Part shown: positions 1-11,485 of the stretch, one piece after another
Layout of the letters: each line of letters opens with the position of its first letter
Numbering within the stretch: the first letter of the stretch is position 1
NCBI GenBank assembly: GCA_001910725.1
Contig: MJGA01000019.1
Location: 310,001 to 374,000 of the forward strand
Reading direction: 5' to 3'
Length of the DNA stretch: 64,000 nucleotides
From: Phanerodontia chrysosporium
Taxonomy: Eukaryota > Basidiomycota > Agaricomycetes > Polyporales > Phanerochaetaceae
Notes under the pieces: model-generated
Seen by the model: only the letters and a program-made list of their open reading frames with translations
Databases searched by the model: none
What the model was told of the DNA's origin: nothing
Made by a program: the position numbers and the translations under genes

Positions 1-372
1 TCATGCGGATGCACGCATCAATGATACGAACCTGACACTGATTAGTTGCTATGACCTCGTACGGAGAGGTTTCGTCGCCATCTCAAACTTGGCGAAATGC
101 GGCTGCACTTGCCTGGGCATCCGCCACTGCTCGTCGTTCGCACGACCATAAACCTCATCCTGTACGCTGTTGTCATCTCTGCAGTTGAATGTACAGAGGA
201 TTGAAGAGTCTACTTTACATCCCGAAAGAAACATGAGTGAATGCATCTATGCAAGTAGAATGCGTGAGTACAGCATATACAAGTAAGCCCAAGGGATGCA
301 ACCAGGCCACATCGACCCAGCGAGTACGATCATCTTGATGCGAAAAAGGAAGTGAACGTCCAGGAAAAGTCC
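1..372. other. Window edge, no gene called
   Basis: I see no supported gene here. A 65-codon minus-strand frame (49-246) has no recognisable domain, and its composition does not argue for coding. The stretch probably holds the 3' flank of the BAR-SH3 gene that ends at 373. Confidence 0.4.
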
Positions 373-2879
373 TCAATCAAACGGCGAGCCCGTGAGCCCA
401 TCCTCGCCAACTTCAGGGCCAATGCTTACGAACGACGCGTTCGTCGATGTGCTCTGCGACGAGGGCGTTGAGCCAGGCACGCCTGGGCGCCATGGGACGG
501 GCGGTGCGCTGCCCGACAGTGTCCCACGGCGCGGCGGCGGCGGCGGCGGCGGCGCGCGTTTCGCAGCGGGTGCCATCTGGCGCGTCGGCAGGGCGGGCGG
601 GAGCGTGCGCGGGGTGCGATGCTCGTCGTCGAGGCGCGCAGCGCCATTCCCGATATGCTCGTGCGCAGCACGGTCATCGCGCGGAGCGACGAGGCGGCCC
701 GCGTCGTCGTGCACGTCGTCGTCGTCGTCATCGTGCGCGCCATCCGGCCCGCGGGACTCGCTCTCGTCGCCGCTGCTCGCAATGCTCTCGGCGTAGAACG
801 TGCCGTTGAGCGGGCTCCGGCTGGACGCGACGAGGTGGTCTCCGAACGGGTGCTCGCCGTCCTCGGACTCCGCGAGGCTGTCGCCCGTCGCCTGCACCGC
901 GAGCCAGCGGGGCGCGTCACGCCGGCGCATCATCTCGGGCACGGCCGAGGGCTCCTCGTGAGACGGCGCAGGCGACGCGCGGGACGGCGGCTGCGAGCTT
1001 CCCGGCGTGAACGGTGGGCGTGGTGGCAGCCGCGGCTTCGGCAGGGACGACGTCGATGCGTTTGTGATCTCGGTGTATGTCGTGGGGAACAGCCCGGTCT
1101 TGCCGTTCAGCTCGCCCATCCACCAGCCGTCGAGCACTTCGCTGACCACGTTGATCTGGTCACCCGCCTTGAAGCTCAACTCGTCCTGTGACGCGGCCTT
1201 GAAGTCGTGCATCGCGAGCGCAATCTTCTTCACCCGCAGAGGTGGGGCACGAGCGGGCAACATAGGCGAGGCATTTGGAGTCGACCTCGTCTTAGTGGGT
1301 GACGAATGCGAGGATGTGCTCTGACGTCGTGCCTTCTGTGTTCGTGCGTCGTCCCCTTCACTGTCGGAATCGTCCTCCTGCATGAGTGCATCTACGATTT
1401 TCTCTTTCTTGCCCCGTCCGGTGAGTGAGCCCATCTTGCTCGTCGCCCAGCCTGTGACGCTGATGCGCTTATTCTTCTCTTGCTTGTCCTTCTCCTTGTC
1501 CGTTCCGATGCTTGCGAGGCTGTCCGCCCGCTTCCGCTCGTTGCGAGAGGGTGGCCGAGATGGTGGTTTGCTAGCACTGCCTTGGTCTGACCTTCGCAAG
1601 CTGAGCGACTTCATGAGCGATGACTTTTTAGCCGCCTCCTCTTCGATTGAAGAGTCGTCCGAGCCCGTAGCAGACTTCTTCGAAACGATGGATCGCCGGC
1701 GCTCCCGGATAGGACGGGGTTCACTGATAGGATTGTGTGGACGGGAACGCGTAGCACGCTCCATGGATGCCAACGTTGCCCTGGCATCTTGTGAGTGTTA
1801 TGTATCCAGCATCTGAAAGCGTTACGCACTCATCTACCCAGTTAGCCTTGACGTCTCTGAGGACTTCAAGATATTGCTCGACGAAGTGCAGTTCCATGTC
1901 AAGGAAGCTCGTGAGATCACGCAACTGATCGATTTCGTTCTCTTGGATTGCATACATCCGCACACGAACATCTTCTGCACACTCTTCACTGTATACGTTC
2001 TCAGCTAGGTCTGCATGTGATAAGGTGACAAGGACGCACTATCGTGATTTGGCAATCTCGTACTCGTCTTCGACTTCTTGCCTTTCCTTCTCTTTCTCCT
2101 TCTTGCTATTTCGAACCTTCTCGAGCTTGGTTGCGGCGGCGTCGAATGTAAGCCTGGAGTGTATGTCATGAGTATACGGGCATATTTGGGTGCTAGCAGG
2201 GGCTGACCTTCTGCTATCAAGCTTCTTGCGTTGCGCCTGATACTCTTTGATATCGTCTTCCGCACGTTGCAAAGAAGCCAGGTATGTTTCTTGAAAGAGG
2301 ACAGAGAACGATTCTTGCAATGTAGCGATTTGGCAATGGGCTCTGCCCATACTGACCAAAGACGTCCCTGAAGTCGTATTAGACAGTAAACACGTAGAAT
2401 GAACCCGAGGATACCCACCAAATGCAGAGTCGTCCCCAAATTCTTCTCCATGCTGTATCATCACAACCCCAAGCGCGTCGACGGGAAGCAGCTTCTCATC
2501 GGTGTCTACGACCTCAGAGACTTTCTTCTTGGATAACGCGTGGTGGTAATCGTGGGAAGCCACATGCAATCTGGTGCCAGCACATTCAGAGGTCGCGCGT
2601 TGTGCGCCGCAGGCGTTACATACCTCCACAGTCCCCGCCTGCGAAGTTCCACATCATGCTCCAACTCTCTAAATTCTTCAGATAGTATGGTCTTGTCTCG
2701 GACAGATATGACTTCTCCTGCCCACTGCAGCCGTGCAGAAAACAGTGAGCATGAGCAGTGTCATACGTGTTGCGTAAGGACTGACCTGACGCAGTTTCCC
2801 GAGCTTGCCGGCGCCGAAAAGGTTTCAGAGTCTCACGTCGATCCAAGACTGCGCAGAAACTCACCTGCTTGCTCGCCAT
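373..2879 (-). CDS. BAR-SH3 domain protein (membrane curvature/endocytosis)
   Basis: Eight exons can be joined in frame: 2865-2879, 2786-2803, 2624-2724, 2419-2570, 2208-2367, 2040-2153, 1830-1988 and 373-1780. The N-terminal ~240 residues form a helical, charged BAR-type domain beginning MASKQLGKLRQWAGEV, with a lysine/glutamate-rich helix and the segment EIDQLRDLTSFLD. After a basic, Ser-rich linker comes an SH3 domain (starting KKIALAMHDF, with the core WWMGELNGKTGLFP). The tail is acidic, then proline-rich, with a run of eight prolines from a (CGG)n tract near 530-551. BAR domains bind and bend membranes and SH3 domains bind proline-rich partners, so a role at endocytic sites is likely by family. 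Exon 1 codes for five residues and exon 2 for only six. The gene is divergent from TAH18. Confidence 0.88.
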
Positions 2880-3442
2880 GCCTGGCTCCAGTGGTAGACG
2901 GGGTATCTCAAGGGCGAGGGTGGTGGTTGGGACGAGAGGATGTGGAGGTGTTGCGAAGGTTGAAATCACTCGCGCCTCCACACCCCAAGTCGCCCGATGT
3001 TTTAACCCAGATCGCCAATCTCAGATCTATCGGGAAGCTCTCGCCTGCCAATTTAGGACGCACAGCCCACAATCTAGCCGGTAGACTCGAGCAAACCCTG
3101 CTTACATCCAACATTCTGCTCATTTCGAGTGCAAATTACAGGGTAAGTGCACAAGCAACGTCGGTGAATTTACATGAATGGGAGCTGTGCGAGCCCCGGT
3201 GTCTACAAGGCTGATTCCTGGATGGAGACGTAGATCAAGGTAACATTGCCATGGTAGCGTTCTCACACACAGCTTGAGCAAGATGTTATCTAGCACGCCG
3301 CTTTGAATCTAGGCTGGTTGTTCTCCATTGCACTGTTGTTGGTTGCAGTGAATGCAAGCATAGCGTCTGGCGTGGAAAGCAGATCTAAGCGCCCGAAACT
3401 TGGGAAAGTTATCAGATAACGCGGGAATAATCTGAGTCAAGG
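2880..3442. promoter_or_regulatory. Divergent intergenic region between BAR-SH3 and TAH18
   Basis: This 563-base region should hold both promoters. On the plus strand, about 2960-3142 reads as an open, protein-like frame ending at a consensus donor (GTAAGT at 3143-3148), which hints at an unrecognised exon or a spliced leader. I could not find a matching start codon or downstream exon, so no gene is called. Confidence 0.35.
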
Positions 3443-5656
3443 ATGTCTGCCTCTGCCCACGACCACGACGAGCACGACGAGCGAGAGCTCACCATTCTTT
3501 ATGCAACGGAGACAGGCAATGCACAGGACGTTGCAGAACGCGTTTCTCGACTCTGTCGACGTCTACACTTTCGAGTACGGCTCTGCAGCATAGACGAATA
3601 TCAGGTGGTACGTACTCGCCTTTCTCACTTCACGACATCGAGACCCACAAGCACCCCCTAGGATGATATGTTCTCCTCTCATCTCATTCTGTTTGTTATC
3701 TCCACAACCGGCTCAGGCCGCGAGCCGCGCTCCATGACGCGCTTCTGGACGTCGCTGCTTCGCGGCGACCTCCCGCCAGACCTTTTTGACCACCTGGAGT
3801 TCGCGATATTCGGGCTTGGGGATTCTACATACGAGAAATTTTGCTGGTCAGCGAAACTGCTTGAGCGTCGTCTTCTTTCTTTGGGCGCAACCGAAATCAT
3901 GGGTAGAGGGGACGCAGACGACCAGCATCCGCTCGGGTGAGTTCTTCCATGTCCTTTCGCAGGCGGCGCTGACGCACTCGGCGAGAAAGAATAGATGGTG
4001 CCTTAGGACCATGGATGAAGACTCTCGAAGACACGCTTCTCAGCTTGTTCCCACTGCCTCCCGGTCTAGAGGTGAAGCCGGATGGCCTCCCGGAGCCTCG
4101 TGTAAACATCATTGAACCCGAACCGGTCGCTGCGCCTCCGGAGGTTTCCTCCTTCAAGGGATATTACACCGCTACCATTACTAGCAACACACGCATCACC
4201 AGTCCGGACTGGTACCAAGATGTCCGGCATTTCGACCTTGATTTTGAGGAGGATTTAGAGTATGTTGCACGAGCTCTCCACGTACACCTCTCCCCTCATA
4301 ATTTATTAGGTATTCCCCGGGGGACATTGCGGTCATTGAACCGGAGGCTTCTGCAGAAGACGTCGATGCCTTCCTGGCATGTGTCGGTTGGATCGACGAA
4401 GCCGACAAGCCCTTCGCGGTCGAGCACGTTTTGCCAGACCAATCTCTGCCAGCTCGCCTCCCGCGAACTTTAACCTTGCGAACACTCTTCACACGGCACT
4501 TGGATATCAACGCTGTGCCACGCCGGTCATTCTTTGCGCTATTGCGGTACTTCACTACCGACGAGCTGGAGCTTGAGAAGCTGGACGAGTTCCTGTCGCC
4601 CGAAGGCGCCGTGCGTGTTCATAGCGTTTTACAGATTCTCAGTGATGCTGACAGGATTATATAGGATGACCTCTATGACTATTGCCAGAGCGTGAAACGT
4701 ACGATACGCGAAGTTTTCGAAGAGTTCCGCAGTGCCAAAGTACCAAAAGAGTATCTCTTTGATCTATTTCCGCCTCTCCGACCTCGCGAGTTCTCGATAG
4801 CGAGCTCAGCACTTGTATGTCGGCCTTTCATACTCTCCGTGACTCAGCTCTAATATTTTACAGAGTAATCCAAGACGGATAGAGTTGTGTGTAGCCATCG
4901 TGAAGTACAGGACAAAGTTGAAGATACCAAGACGGGGTGTCGCTACCACGTACCTTGCAGCGTTGGAGCCAGGTATGCAGCGTGTCGAGCCTATCGTAAC
5001 CTAGTCTGAGCTAGCACCAAAGGGGCCAAGCTTCATATCCGCCTCAAGAAGGGCATAATTACGCTCCCTCCTGACAAGACCACGCCGATTATATGCGTCG
5101 GGCCTGGCACAGGCATCGCCCCCATGCGCGCGGTCATTGCTGAGCGTGTCGCACAGGGCGCAAAAGGTGCGCTAGATGTGGTCGCGTGACTGCGCCATAC
5201 TCACGTGTACGGGCCGCAGCGAACACGCTCTACCAGGGCTGCCGCTCGGCGAGCAAGGACCAGCACTACCGCAAGGAATTCGCAGCACTCGCCGCGGGCC
5301 CTGAGCCTAGTCTCGTGTACCGTGTCGCCTGCTCTCGCGACGGCCCGCCTGGTGTGAAGCGCACATATGTTCAGGACCTCATCGTCGCCGACGCAGAGCG
5401 CATCTGGGAGCTCATCGGCACCCGCGGCGCGTGGCTGTACATCTCAGGGTGAGTGCGCACTACCCTGCTGGGGACCGGGACGGTGCACCGAGTGATGGGA
5501 CTTTTGTGCAGGTCCTCGAACAAGATGCCCGCGGCCGTTAGGGCTGCGGTACAGGGTGCGCTCGAGAAGTACGGGCAACAGAGCGAGGCCGAAGCCAAGG
5601 AGTTCATTGCAAACATGGAACGACAAGGAAGGCTGGTCGAGGACTGCTGGGATTGA
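3443..5656 (+). CDS. TAH18: NADPH-dependent diflavin oxidoreductase Tah18
   Basis: Tah18 (NDOR1) passes electrons from NADPH through FAD and FMN to Dre2, feeding cytosolic Fe-S cluster assembly. The N-terminal flavodoxin-like domain shows TILYATETGNAQ, FVISTTGSG and FGLGDSTYEKFC. The FAD domain shows REFSIAS. The NADPH domain shows GPGTGIAPMRA and a GCRSASKDQHY segment, and the protein ends near GRLVEDCWD. Several introns are needed, for example about 3609-3661, 3940-3993 and 5167-5218; each restores the family reading. The start is the first ATG in frame with the FMN domain. All cofactor motifs are present, so the gene looks intact. Cytochrome P450 reductase is less likely because there is no N-terminal membrane anchor. 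Confidence 0.93.
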
Positions 5657-6267
5657 GTTCTGGATGCTGCACCTGACCTCCTTTTGCGCAGAACGATGTA
5701 TGCTGGCCTGTAGCGCTTATGAAACGCCTTTCTCCGTTCGAGCGCATGCGCGAAAAGGCGTGTTTAATACTATCGGCGCCCTCTTCTCTGGTTTGAATAC
5801 TCGGAGCGTCCTCCGTTCCCGACGCTCATAGTCCGGATAGTGCGGAGGCTATTCTGCGACATGCCTCTGACCTTGTTCTTCCTACAGATTTTCTATCATC
5901 CTATGCGACCCGGGATCAAGGTCCACAGTCGGCCGCGTGGGGGCAACGAGGCGATCACCGCTCAGCGGACTACCCCAAAGCAGGCTGTGCCTCACCCCCG
6001 TTCAGCCGACGGACGGTTCACCGCTTTTGTGCGTTTTTGCAGAGTGCTGATCCGATAGGACTCCACTGGTACGAAGGCCCGTGCCGATGGCCGTTTCTAG
6101 ATCGACGCCCGCCGCCACCACGCCTCTGAACGCACGTTTGCAACGAGTTACGCCTCGCCTTGCTATATAAGTTCGTGCTCGCTAGTACGATGGTAGCAGC
6201 ACACCTACGTATCCCGACCCACACCCCACCTACCCTTACTACAGACCCTTGGGACGCATCCACGACT
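5657..6267. other. Intergenic region, TAH18 3' flank and next promoter
   Basis: No gene is seen. It ends in a TATA box and a short 5' leader for the gene starting at 6268. Confidence 0.5.
6164..6170 (+). promoter_or_regulatory. TATA box of the 6268 gene
   Basis: TATATAA lies about 100 bases before the chosen ATG. An upstream in-frame ATG at 6190 is only about 20 bases from the TATA box and would probably fall before the transcript start, which favours 6268. Confidence 0.6.
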
Positions 6268-7426
6268 ATGTCAGCTATTGTCGAAGCGTTCAAGATCAAG
6301 CCGTTCGACCTCGAGCCGATTTACGACTCTTGGCCGTCCGCTCCAATATTCCACGGAAACCCATCAAAGGACATGCCCGTCGACGACTGGCTGCAGCAGA
6401 TCAAGGACGGCTGCAGCGCGCGGCGCGTGCCGAAGGAGTACTGGCACAAGGTAGCGCAGCACTACCTCGGGCCCGTCGCGCGTGCGCGCTTCGACGAGCT
6501 AAAGGCCGTCATGCGCACGCTGCACGGCGGGCGATACTCTTGGAACTGGAAGCGCTTCAAGGTCGCGATGCGCAATATGGGCTGTACGTCATTGATCTGC
6601 GCTGCAGCGTGCGTGTGCGGTGCGGCTGACGCGTGGTTCTCGCAGGGGAGATCGACGCGCGCAAGACGGAGGAGATCAAGGTGCAGAGCAAGCCGTCGGG
6701 CATGTGGTGGATCGTCGGCGGGCGCCGCGAGCGCGAGGAGAAGGAGAAGGAGCGCGACAGCGACACCGTGAGCATCGCCAGTACGAGCAGCGGCAAGGAG
6801 CTCCCGCCGCCGCCGTCGTATGCCCCAACGGAGTCCGCACGCCCTGTACCGAAGAAGACGATGTCTTGGGACTTTCAGGCCTTCAAGTCGTTTCCCGGCA
6901 TGCCGAAGCGGTCGAGCACGATGAGCACTGTCGAGACCGTGTCAAGCGTATACTCTCAGCAGTCGACAACATCGACATGCACTTGCCAGTCTCACCCGGC
7001 TCCTATCTCAGAGAAGAGCGCACCGAAGGCGCACCGCCACCCCCCGTGGCACCAGCACCAGCACCAGCACCAGCTCCCGCGAATACATCAGGCGATGGTG
7101 AGTTCTATTGCCGGAATCACTTCATACAGTCCTGACTTCTCCGACTCTCAGAGAAAACAACAGTAGCACATGCCCCGACATGGCTACTCAACGCCTCGCA
7201 GGCACTGTCGTTCTTGACGACCGAGCACCCGAAGGCGATGACTGCCGTCTCCGCGGTGCTCATCACCATCGGCAGCATCCCCGCACTCCCCGTCATCACG
7301 GCAGGCGCGGGCGGTGCATTCCTTGCGAGCGGGACCGCGCAGGCGATCGGTTCCATCGCGGTCGGCGTCGGCAGCCTCATCAAGGCCGTCAGTGAAGCGA
7401 AGGCCCCTGAGCAGCCGAAGGCGTAG
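6268..7426 (+). CDS. Conserved fungal protein of unknown function
   Basis: The function is not recognised. The N-terminal ~105 residues form a compact, Trp- and Tyr-rich block starting MSAIVEAFKIKPFDLEPIYD, with the segments PVDDWLQQIKDGC and PKEYWHKVAQHYLGP. A basic linker and a Ser/Pro-rich region follow, including an Ala-Pro repeat from (CACCAG)n near 7047-7076. The C-terminus (after about 7185) is a Gly/Ala-rich hydrophobic stretch that could span or insert into a membrane. One clear intron runs from about 6583 to 6646 and restores MGWEIDARK. A second, less certain intron (about 6944-7014) and a third (about 7106-7151) are needed to keep the frame. The block resembles hypothetical proteins I recall from polypores, but that is from memory. 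Confidence 0.7.
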
Positions 7427-9027
7427 GGAGGCGTGAGGCGTGTGCGAGGTATTAATGTATTCGTATATATTGCATACGCGACGCTGTGCGGGACACCGCG
7501 AGAGGCTGGAGCGCTGATTGGCGAGCCAAGAGCACATAGAGCAATGCTTGTACCATTACCTGCGACGATCCTGACGTATCTGCACTGACGAGCTATCCGA
7601 ATGCTGTATTCAATGTTGTCATAGCATAGCACTTACAATACCCCTTCTCCACGTTATTCGGGAAGTCTCGGTATTGTGACGACAGCCCGAGTGCCCAACC
7701 GCTTCGTACACGCATTCGAAAGTTGAGATGTCACTTGTTCGCAACTGCATGGTCGAGACGTCGGGGCTCTGCGACGACAAGTCCAGCAGAGCTCCAAGGC
7801 GGCTTCACCTTGCTGCATAGGGCCTGCAGGAGGACGCACTGCGGCCTCCAGCAACGCGAAGGCAATGGCTTCGCTCTGCGGTGAGCTTGGGACGGGCGGC
7901 CGCAGACAAAATCCAGGTGCCACAAGGTCGATTATCAGTCTCTGCCTGAAAGATTGGTGAGCAAGGTCAACATACGCACCTCGTGCTCAAAATATGAATG
8001 CATGCTTACTACAGGGCATGGTTCAAACGTTCAACGTTACGTTCAACGTTCATGATCAATGTTCCAGTTGACCTCCAGCGAGATTGCCCGCGAACACCCC
8101 GCGTTAGTTTCGGGGTCCGACATTCGATCAGTTGGGGTCCGGGTGGAGGCACTAGCGTCCGAGTCTGCTAAATCTCCCCTGCGAGCCCACCACTCACGCT
8201 ATTTCTGCCTACGAGGGACATACCCAGATAGTATACTTTCTGTATATATCCAATGAGCATCTGGCTGACCACTCGCCACGCTGGCATCAGACTACTCATG
8301 GAAAAGATGAGCAGGACTTCACGCCATGTTCTGGGAGTGCTCGTGGTATCTTCATCTTTGGAGGCAGAAATACTTTACTACACCGACGACTACCGTGACG
8401 CGCACTCTGTCGGAGTATGCAACCGACAACTATAGTTGATGCCGTTCCTCAACCCCTACGTCGTGCTTCCTGCCTGGCTGAATGTACCAAAGAGGCTACT
8501 GGTGAGGTCGAAGGTCAGGGTATCCTTGGTGCGTTATGCTGCATCCCGCCATTGAATCCAACCAAATATCTGATCGCTCTGTCCTTCAGGTCTACCTCGT
8601 CCCTTACGCAGCTTGAGGTTGGACCGCCTGCGAAGTTGCCGTGATGTCGTAGGCTTCGAACATTTTGCTGCCGTGTTGCGCGGAGCTCCTGTACCACCGT
8701 GTACTTCTACGTGTCATAATCAGGTGGCACCCCGCAATACGGCAAACGGGTTTGGGCTTGGCTGCAGGATGGTCAGCCAGAAGGCTACCAAGCCTCTCAG
8801 CTTGCACTATTTTCTGGAAACACGCAGGTGAGTTATCCACCCGACCTCTGAAATCCAAGCTGATCCATGCTTTCCGGTTTTCTGCGCTAGAAAGAGGCAT
8901 ATTTCTCTGTCCCTGGCAGTAGAAAAGCCCCTAAGCCTTGAGGTACTTCGACGGTTAACACTGCCAGAACCTACTCCTTGACTCCTCCTCACTTTCTACC
9001 CTCTGTTCCCCCTTACACGTAGTCAGC
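7427..9027. other. Long intergenic region
   Basis: No supported gene. Short open frames at 7654-7923 (-) and 8253-8644 (+) have no recognisable domain. A tandem 12-bp repeat lies at 8027-8050. The end should contain the promoter of gene A1. Confidence 0.45.
8027..8050. repeat. Two head-to-tail copies of a 12-bp unit
   Basis: ACGTTCAACGTT occurs twice without a gap (8027-8038 and 8039-8050). Each unit contains the palindrome AACGTT. No function is known. Confidence 0.8.
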
Positions 9028-10019
9028 ATGGAGCGAAGCTCGAACTTATTCCCTGGTGACTCTTATGCGGGTGCGTCGGATGAAGACGACGGCCCCCTTG
9101 CATCCTGGCTCGCGGACACCCTCTATCCCGCTGTGAGTGCTGTAACACGACTCTATATCGTGCTCTGAACTGCTTTTTTACCCCAGGGTGTCGCTTTCAC
9201 TGGCGAGTCTACTGCCGGCTTTGTGTCATCCAACGAGTTCGAGACACTGAACAGCTACGACTTCTCCAACGCAACATTCGGAGGGGACTTCAGCGGCAGA
9301 GAGACCTTCGCAGCGCCGTCCCGTGTACCACAGCACCGCAACAGCAGTCGCGACTCCATGCTCACAACCGTTCTGCAAGATGGTCAGACGTCCAGTCAGC
9401 AGTACCTAGAGGATGGTAGTAGATATATGCAGGAGCCGGAAGATTCGCGCATGATCCCCATTCCACAGGAACCCTACGTCACACGCCGAAAGCAGTCAAC
9501 CTTCGAACAGTTGCCCTCGATTGACTTCAGGGTCAACGGGGCAGGAGTTCCTCTGCGAGATGTGCTCAATAACCCTGAAAATCTGCCTCCCGAATGGGCG
9601 AACGATTTTCGCACACTACCTGGCTTGGACAGACAGAAGATCCAACTCAGGCTGAACGTAAGCATCGCGCGCTTGTCACGACGGTCAGGCTTCATTTGAC
9701 CCTATAGTGGCCTGGGTACCGTGCACAATTTATGTCGCTCAACGTCAAGAATTTTGAAAAGAATACTCGCTCCATCTCAAAGCTACAGTTGCTCGAGAGG
9801 GTTGCAAAGTCTATCAAGGACATGATGACGGTCAGTGCTTAATCACGCATTTCTTACCACTGCCTAGTGCGCTCATGCGCCCCTTTGCAGCGCTCCGAGT
9901 CCTACAGGTCGGCGAGCGAAGGCCTCTGGTCGATTGACAAGAACAGCTTCGACTCTATCAAGTTACTCTCCCTTCGTCACGTGTCGGAGGCTAGTTGGCA
10001 GCCCGAGCTGTGCTTTTGA
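9028..10019 (+). CDS. Family A protein, tandem copy 1 (unknown function)
   Basis: Four exons: a short first exon starting MERSSNLFPGDSY, a long central exon from about 9187, a third from about 9708, and a last one from about 9890. Internal landmarks shared with copies 2 and 3 are an F-x-NGAG-x-PLRDVL segment, RQKIQLRLN followed by WPGY after an intron, an amphipathic helix near KLQLLERVAKSIKDMM, and the C-terminal signature SWQPELC. The middle is rich in Ser, Gln and acidic residues. It is followed 700 bases later by coiled-coil gene B1 on the same strand, and the pair is repeated from 12976. No enzymatic motif or signal peptide is seen. I recall C-termini ending in a WQP-type motif in basidiomycete hypothetical proteins, but no function is assigned. 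Confidence 0.75.
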
Positions 10020-10721
10020 GGATCTCGGCTAGGGTTTTGCTGGCCTTATTGATCCCAGCTTGACCACGTTAGCCATATCAGCTTAACATCATATATATTG
10101 GCTACTCTCGTTGACTCACAATACGATTATTAGTAGACGGTTTGCTTTCAACGCTATCTATCCGTCTATGCTCCTCCTCGTTTGTCACACTGTGCGGGCC
10201 AGCGGCGTAATGCTCGTGGTTACATCGACGACCCTTGCAGAGTCACTGATGATGATGGAGAAAATCGCGCCATGCTGTATTCTATACGCATACAATCGTT
10301 ATCCTATGCTCCTTCAACTTCATTTATTCTCTGTAGACGTTGTCTCGATTTAGTGCAGTTATTCTTGAGGCCTAGTCAGCCAAGCCGGGTCTACCTCTGA
10401 CGTCCATGTCAAACCGCCCGCACAGAGGCGTCGGAGGTTTTGGGTGCATGGCCCGTTAATCTACCTCACAGAGTGGTGAGGCTGTCGCCGGACGCGATTG
10501 AGATGATAGCGGCGTCGTCCTGTGAGTCAGAAGCCCGTCAGCCGCGCTAAGTTTAGCTGAACACAGTTGACGACGCACCTCGTACGCCGTACACATACAT
10601 GCATACCCAGTCAGCCCCTCATCGGCGAAAGGCGGAATAGGTGGCCAAGAGGCAGCGGACCGTGCAGAGGCGGTCTGTGCCATTTCGCGCCGCACAGCGG
10701 CTGGCAGGGTATGCGGCCGAC
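10020..10721. other. Intergenic spacer between A1 and B1
   Basis: No gene is seen. A TATA-like run (ATATATATT) lies near 10091-10099. It probably holds the A1 terminator and the B1 promoter. Confidence 0.4.
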
Positions 10722-11485
10722 ATGTCAGCCGCGGACCTGCTTAGGAATATAGAAGCGGCCTGTCGTGCCTTATACCGCCAATTTCAGCAGCAACCGTCCT
10801 CCAGCAAGACCAGCCATGCACTCGCTCACCAGCAACCATGCCCCGCCGCGGTGAGCCCGTGCGACGTCTTTGCCACGGCGTCCGAACTCCAGTCACAGCT
10901 CGCCGCACTTGAGAAGCGCACCGCCGAGAGCGAAGCCGCGCTCAACGAGCTCCGGGTGCGGTGCGCCGCGCTGCAGCACGAGCTGTACAACCTCGAGGTC
11001 GTTGCGGACGCGGAGCGCACGACGACGCGCGCCCTGCACGCCGAGCTCGAGACGTTGCAGCGCGACGCCGGCGCAGACGTCGTCCCGTTCACGTTTGTTT
11101 TCCCTGCCCAGGGCGCAGCAGGTGAGGTATATTATAAACAGAGACGTACTATGCTGAACGATACGTGCGTAGCCGAGCCCAACGTCCTCGACGACAAACC
11201 TGCCCGGCTCTTCGCCCGTAACGTCATCCCCGAGTCGTGGAAGAAACAGCTCGGACGGACGATCGCGTCGAACGCCAACGCGCACGCTCGTCTCGCAGGC
11301 TCCACGCCACGCTGCGTGTCCGACCGCCGGTCAGGGAGTATCCGGCCAAGTCGCGCAAGATGCGTCGTACGCTCTCGGAGAAGATCAGGGAGAAGAGGAA
11401 GAAGGCGGGAGGAAACAGGGTGCGCGGGGTTGGTGAAGGAGACGATGCATCCCACAAGCGTAAGAGGGTAGCCATCCGCAGGTAA
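10722..11485 (+). CDS. Family B coiled-coil protein, copy 1 (frame changes near the C-terminus)
   Basis: The chosen start is MSAADLLRNIEAACRAL at 10722. Residues ~50-115 form a clear coiled coil of Glu/Leu/Ala/Arg heptads, with ELQSQLAALEKRTAES as an example. A 51-base intron (11122-11172) with a GTGAGG donor interrupts the frame. After it comes the conserved block NVLDDKPARLF, then VIPESWKKQLGRTI. The frame then runs to a stop at 11471 with an arginine-rich tail. Comparison with copy 2 shows a 1-base difference near 11327-11333, and the family-like C-terminus (REYPAKSRKMRR, then SEKIREKRKK) lies in the next frame, ending at 11485. So either the C-terminus was recently frameshifted or there is an unusual splice. 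Function unknown. Confidence 0.6.

Noticed and set aside
7040..7080. (CACCAG)n microsatellite as a possible regulatory repeat
   Set aside because: It encodes an Ala-Pro tract inside the 6268-7426 gene.
10567..10752. Small frame ending in a CaaX-like CLGI, possible pheromone precursor
   Set aside because: Far from the receptor, lacks the usual acidic processing site, and overlaps the start of B1.
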